From NCBI GenBank assembly GCA_003024985.2, contig PXIH01S0006392.1: a stretch of 10,732 nt of DNA. One strand, 5' to 3'. A program made the translations under genes and the position numbers. The notes below the pieces were generated by a model. That model was not told the DNA's origin. It did no database searches and was given only the letters and a program-made list of their open reading frames with translations. This document shows, in pieces, positions 7,413 through 10,732 of this stretch (its first letter is position 1; every line of letters begins with the position of its first letter). Source of the DNA: Euperipatoides rowelli (Eukaryota; Onychophora; Udeonychophora; Euonychophora; Peripatopsidae).

Positions 7413-9195
7413 TTATTCCGTTCTTCTTCTTTGGCTACTGTTTATTATACCAACAAGAATTGAAGAACTGGAATGTCGGCAGCAGGTCGGACAATTGACT
7501 TTATGCAAGAGTCACATTAATTGTTTGGAAATAACCTTGACCTAATGCGATCATGTCTAACCTCCACAATCACAAAATTATTTGTTTTGTTATCAGTGAA
7601 ATAAGTCAATTATACTTTTTCACTTTACGAGAATTAAATCATTTAAATATGTAAGAGATCAAAGATAAAGACCCAAGGCATTTTTATAAATATTAAGAGA
7701 AGAAAATTCAAATATATATTTATTCATTTTTACGTACATATTAGCCTAACTATAGGCTACAATAAAAAAATATTTCTTCAGAAAAAATAATAGAAATTTT
7801 AAATAATAGAGGATTTCTCAATATACACAAACATTTTTTTTTTTAAAGCAAACACTTGTAATAGCAACAACAACAAATACAATCAAAACAATATAATATA
7901 AGTACACAAACATACAGCACAAATCAATAAATTCTCTTGGTTATTTCCAAGAAAAATAAATATCTGTCATATGTGTTAAATTTCTATTGAAATTATTTCT
8001 CATCTGACAAAATATCAGTACAAATTTAATCCTCCCAAGATTTTATCGCTATTGTTTGGTCGGATATAGGATCTCTAGTCGGCTTTAAGTGGAATTATTT
8101 TAAGAATTTTATTTCATCTTCAAAAGCGTAGGCTAAATGCAATTTTTCTTTTATGCCTACTATTATTATTTTTATTTCGGATTTAAAGTTGTAGTTTCTT
8201 TTAATTGAAAAATGATAAAACCCATAAATCATCCTCTTAATTGATAATTGCTAGATTTTATAATAAGTTCTTCATTGTACTATAATTAGTTTTTAATGAC
8301 TATAATTTTTTTAAAAAAAAATGAACTGCAATGTTTTAAAAGCCTTATTAAAAAAAAAAAATATGATTCTCCTCTAAACTAAAGTATTGTTACAAGTCGG
8401 ATGAATATGTCTATAACTATCAATAATAAAGATTTCTTAACAATAGAAGAGGTTTCATTATTAAATTCTAACTGACCTATATTTATTCCAACATTTATCC
8501 TATTTGTTTGTTATTTGGAGTGTGGCAAATCTGCTCGTTAAGCAACAATAAACATAATAGTCTACCTCTTGTTCGCTCGTAACGAGACTGCATTCAAGTC
8601 CCCCCACCCTCCCCTTATCATTTTGTTTATAAAATACATTCCGGAAATAATTAAATTCCAAGATATTAAAATCTATTGATGCAAAATCTCGTAACTTCTT
8701 AGAAAAATAAATACATTTTAGAAACAAGATCGTTGGCTGCGGTTAGATGTATTATTTTGATTGATATTGCTTTTTCTTAAATAGATAAAAAAAAAAAAAA
8801 AGTATTCATGGTGTATTTTTTTTACTTTTTTAAAAAAAAAAGATTTACTTTCAAAATTTTGTTTAGTGATGCCTAAAGTATAATTTATTATTAACTGAAG
8901 GGAAAAAAATGTTTTAAAAATAATCGCCCTCAAAATATTATGAAAACATTTGTTTTGGTTTTATACGAGTGTATTTTTTTTTTTTTAATGAAAAATCATG
9001 AAGATACCATAATATACTGCAATATGTAAAGCTGGAAAAGCTTTGATATTAAAGAAAAATATTGATTTTTCTCTCCACATTTTTATAGTATTTTTCGTTA
9101 TTAATAATTCATTGATTCATTTCGTAAGCAATGCAGTTTAATGCATTTTTAAGCTAGTGTTTAAAACTGAAATTGATTAAGAAATATAGCATTTT

Positions 9196-9225
9196 GAAGT
9201 AAAAAAAAAAGAAGTAAAAAAAAAA
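9196..9225. repeat. Two tandem 15-bp units GAAGT plus A10
   Basis: GAAGT followed by ten A residues occurs twice in tandem (9196-9210 and 9211-9225), then GAAAGAAA. It is a simple-sequence duplication. Confidence 0.8.
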
Positions 9226-9242
9226 GAAAGAAATTGAATGCT

Positions 9243-9279
9243 GGATTTAATTTGTGATTAGTCGCTGATCATTAAATCC
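9243..9279. repeat. Stem-loop with 9-bp arms
   Basis: GGATTTAAT at 9243-9251 and ATTAAATCC at 9271-9279 are perfect reverse complements separated by 19 bases. The right arm sits inside TGATCATTAAAT (9266-9277), the reverse complement of the left arm of the inverted repeat at 3891. Confidence 0.55.
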
Positions 9280-9892
9280 CACTTAAGCTTTCACCGAGGT
9301 GTAGAAATGTCATTTTAAAAGAATGAGCTCAGGTTTTTCTCAAATCTGTCATTTAAAATGAATCATTTTATATAGAAGAAGCCTAGATATCTTTTTTTTT
9401 TAATACTCATTGACCTGGTTGATAAAACAATTGATTGAGGTTTTTAATGGCGCCATGCTGATGTACACTCAGGGCTTGATGCTTTAAGGCAATGCAATGA
9501 ACCTCCTGCCGCAATTAGTAGTCTGTATTAATACTTTTCTTTTATTTTTAATTGAGCTTTTAAATATGGGGGAATGCCAGTAGGTACCAATAGGTGTGTA
9601 ACAGGCATAACTATTGGTTTTCAAGTTAAGGGACTGTATACTTATAAAAAAAAACAGATTGAACATGCAAATTTAAAAATATACAAATACTGTATAGTGT
9701 TTATAGTATACTACAGTATATACAATATCTCAAATCTCGGAATGTTCTTGTTCTGGTTAAGGTATTGCTGTACAGTTAAATTGTTATTAAAGTTTAATTA
9801 AAGTTGTAAAAGTGTTTTATGTAGTCTACATCCTATAGGCTGTATTCTATATAAACCATACTATGATGATACACTGTATGATATTGTATCTA

Positions 9893-9912
9893 GACTACAG
9901 TATACTGTAGTC
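9893..9912. repeat. Perfect 20-bp palindrome
   Basis: GACTACAGTATACTGTAGTC equals its own reverse complement over all 20 bases with no spacer. It contains both TACAGTA and TACTGTA, a word pair over-represented in the window. It could be a dimeric protein-binding site, a relic of an inverted duplication, or a fused terminal repeat. Confidence 0.8.
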
Positions 9913-9948
9913 CAAGAGCCTAACAATGCCGACACAGCAATTCCATCA

Positions 9949-9987
9949 GGGCCCATCCTGATCTAAGGGCCCATCAACCCCCCCCCC
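9949..9987. repeat. Duplicated GGGCCCATC and C10 run
   Basis: GGGCCCATC occurs at 9949-9957 and 9967-9975, an 18-bp spacing, followed by ten C residues at 9978-9987. The GC content contrasts with the surroundings. It lies about 80 bp before the recognisable LINE sequence and might be an insertion-site feature or an unrelated simple repeat. Confidence 0.6.
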
Positions 9988-10065
9988 ACCCAATGTCTAA
10001 AATGGACGCTTCCATTTTGGAGAAGCTATCATTGACATTGCATTAGTTTGAAGGATAAATAATAA

Positions 10066-10732
10066 ATAAATTTATTTCAGAAAAATAAAGACAATGTTGA
10101 AATTGAAAAGTCATACATTACTAATGTTATATCTAGTTTGAATTCGAATCAGACTGTTGGTACAGATGGTATTCCAAATTGTATAATAAATCATGTAGTC
10201 ATTTCTTTGTTGAATTCATACATTTGTTTATCAATTTGTCTTTAGCAACTGGTACAGTTCCAACTCTTTTCAAAGAAACAATTATTACACCTTTACATAA
10301 AGGAGGCAACTTATCTGATATAAACAATTTTCGACCAATTAGTTTGACTAATGCGATTTCAAAAATAGTAGAAAAATGTATTCATCTCTTACATAAACAG
10401 TTGGATGATTTTATTCATGCAAATCAGCATGGTTTCATTACAGGCAGATCCTGTGAATCATATAGAATGCCTTAACAATTGTCATTAGCCTACAATTAGA
10501 AAAAATCCCAAGATTGAAATTATCTATTTCGATCTATCCAAGGCATTTGATCTGATTCCTATTGAAATTTTATTCGCTAAAATGCTTTTTTGTAATCTTA
10601 ATGATAATTTAATAGGATGGTTGTATCAATTTCTTTTTAATAGACCTTATTGGGTCTCAATTAATAACACTAAATCAGTTGTTAAATATAAAACTTGTGG
10701 AGTCCCTCAGGGGGCAGTTTTGTCTTCTTTTC
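10066..10732 (+). mobile_element. Broken non-LTR retrotransposon (LINE), RT region
   Basis: A LINE reverse-transcriptase region reads rightward and leaves the window. The endonuclease domain, expected upstream in such elements, is not visible, so the copy is probably 5'-truncated, the usual fate of LINE insertions. The left boundary is uncertain: the first recognisable frame opens after a TAA at 10063-10065, and the junction may lie between 9988 and there. The clade (CR1, Jockey, L2 or another) cannot be fixed without alignment. It is not a retrovirus or LTR element, judging from the style of the motifs. Confidence 0.9.
10066..10732 (+). pseudogene. LINE reverse transcriptase, frameshifted fragment
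   Basis: Three frame segments together give the N-terminal half of a LINE RT. The first (10066-10245) holds VGTDGIPN at 10156-10179, the usual start of the RT domain. The second frame (stop TAA at 10473-10475) holds TPLHKGG, FRPISLTN (10329-10352) and NQHGF plus GRS (10422-10451). The third returns to the first frame after a TAG at 10486-10488 and holds FDLSKAFD (10528-10551), motif A with the first catalytic aspartate at 10531-10533, and GVPQGAVLSS (10699-10728), motif B. Motif C (the F/YADD box) would lie beyond the edge. The first shift falls near 10195-10225 and the second between about 10452 and 10470. The second frame's apparent start at 10179 is TTG, not ATG, so it is not a real start. 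The copy cannot make a working enzyme. Confidence 0.92.

Larger units (their letters stand above)
7413..10065. other. AT-rich spacer, no supported gene
   Basis: Long A and T tracts occur, including A15 at 8787-8801. A small GC-rich patch at 8570-8615 contains CTCGTAACGAG and two C runs. The minus-strand frames at 8500-8727, 8718-8933 and 9484-9666 and the + frame at 9574-9801 have no recognisable motif. Separate entries cover short repeats at 9196, 9243, 9893 and 9949. Nothing gene-like is seen in 7560-8560. Confidence 0.6.

Noticed and set aside
8500-8933. Two adjacent minus-strand frames as a split gene
   Set aside because: The second is low complexity (poly-F and poly-K from homopolymers), and no domain is seen in either.
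10179-10475. Independent 98-codon gene
   Set aside because: It begins with TTG, not ATG, and is the middle frame segment of the broken LINE reverse transcriptase.

Overview
This looks like non-coding, repeat-bearing nuclear DNA from a eukaryote, most likely a metazoan. It is very AT-rich (about 70% or more by eye), full of A and T homopolymers, and contains a broken non-LTR retrotransposon and a candidate piggyBac-type non-autonomous DNA transposon. Ambiguous bases at 1865 and 1962-1965 suggest a draft assembly. I cannot name the species. No bacterial or phage gene organisation is present.

Layout: 1-171 is the edge of an 83-bp tandem repeat that appears to continue upstream of the window. 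340-450 holds a cluster of TGAGCC(ATG) words and one copy of a palindromic motif that recurs at 2625-2642. 1738-2431 is a candidate piggyBac-like MITE: TTAA on both sides, CCC/GGG termini, imperfect terminal inverted repeats, and subterminal repeats on the right side only. 2432-6336 is AT-rich spacer with small inverted repeats, a possible 35-codon reading frame or first exon at 4070, and a GC-rich islet at 4225-4345. A 31-nt hairpin lies at 6337-6367. 7263-7412 is a 33-bp minisatellite whose unit contains a palindrome. 7413-10065 is again spacer, with short repeats and a perfect 20-bp palindrome at 9893-9912. From about 10066 to the right edge is the reverse-transcriptase part of a LINE on the + strand, broken by two frameshifts and a stop codon.

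The only protein-coding homology I can defend is the LINE reverse transcriptase. No host gene can be supported. My rough chance estimate (stop frequency near 8% per codon) predicts about two open frames of 79 codons on both strands, so the other frames of 60-79 codons are not evidence of genes. I do not see a new multi-gene system. The most checkable items are the piggyBac-like element, the two tandem arrays, and two strongly over-represented 7-mers (TAGGCTA/TAGCCTA and TACTGTA/TACAGTA).
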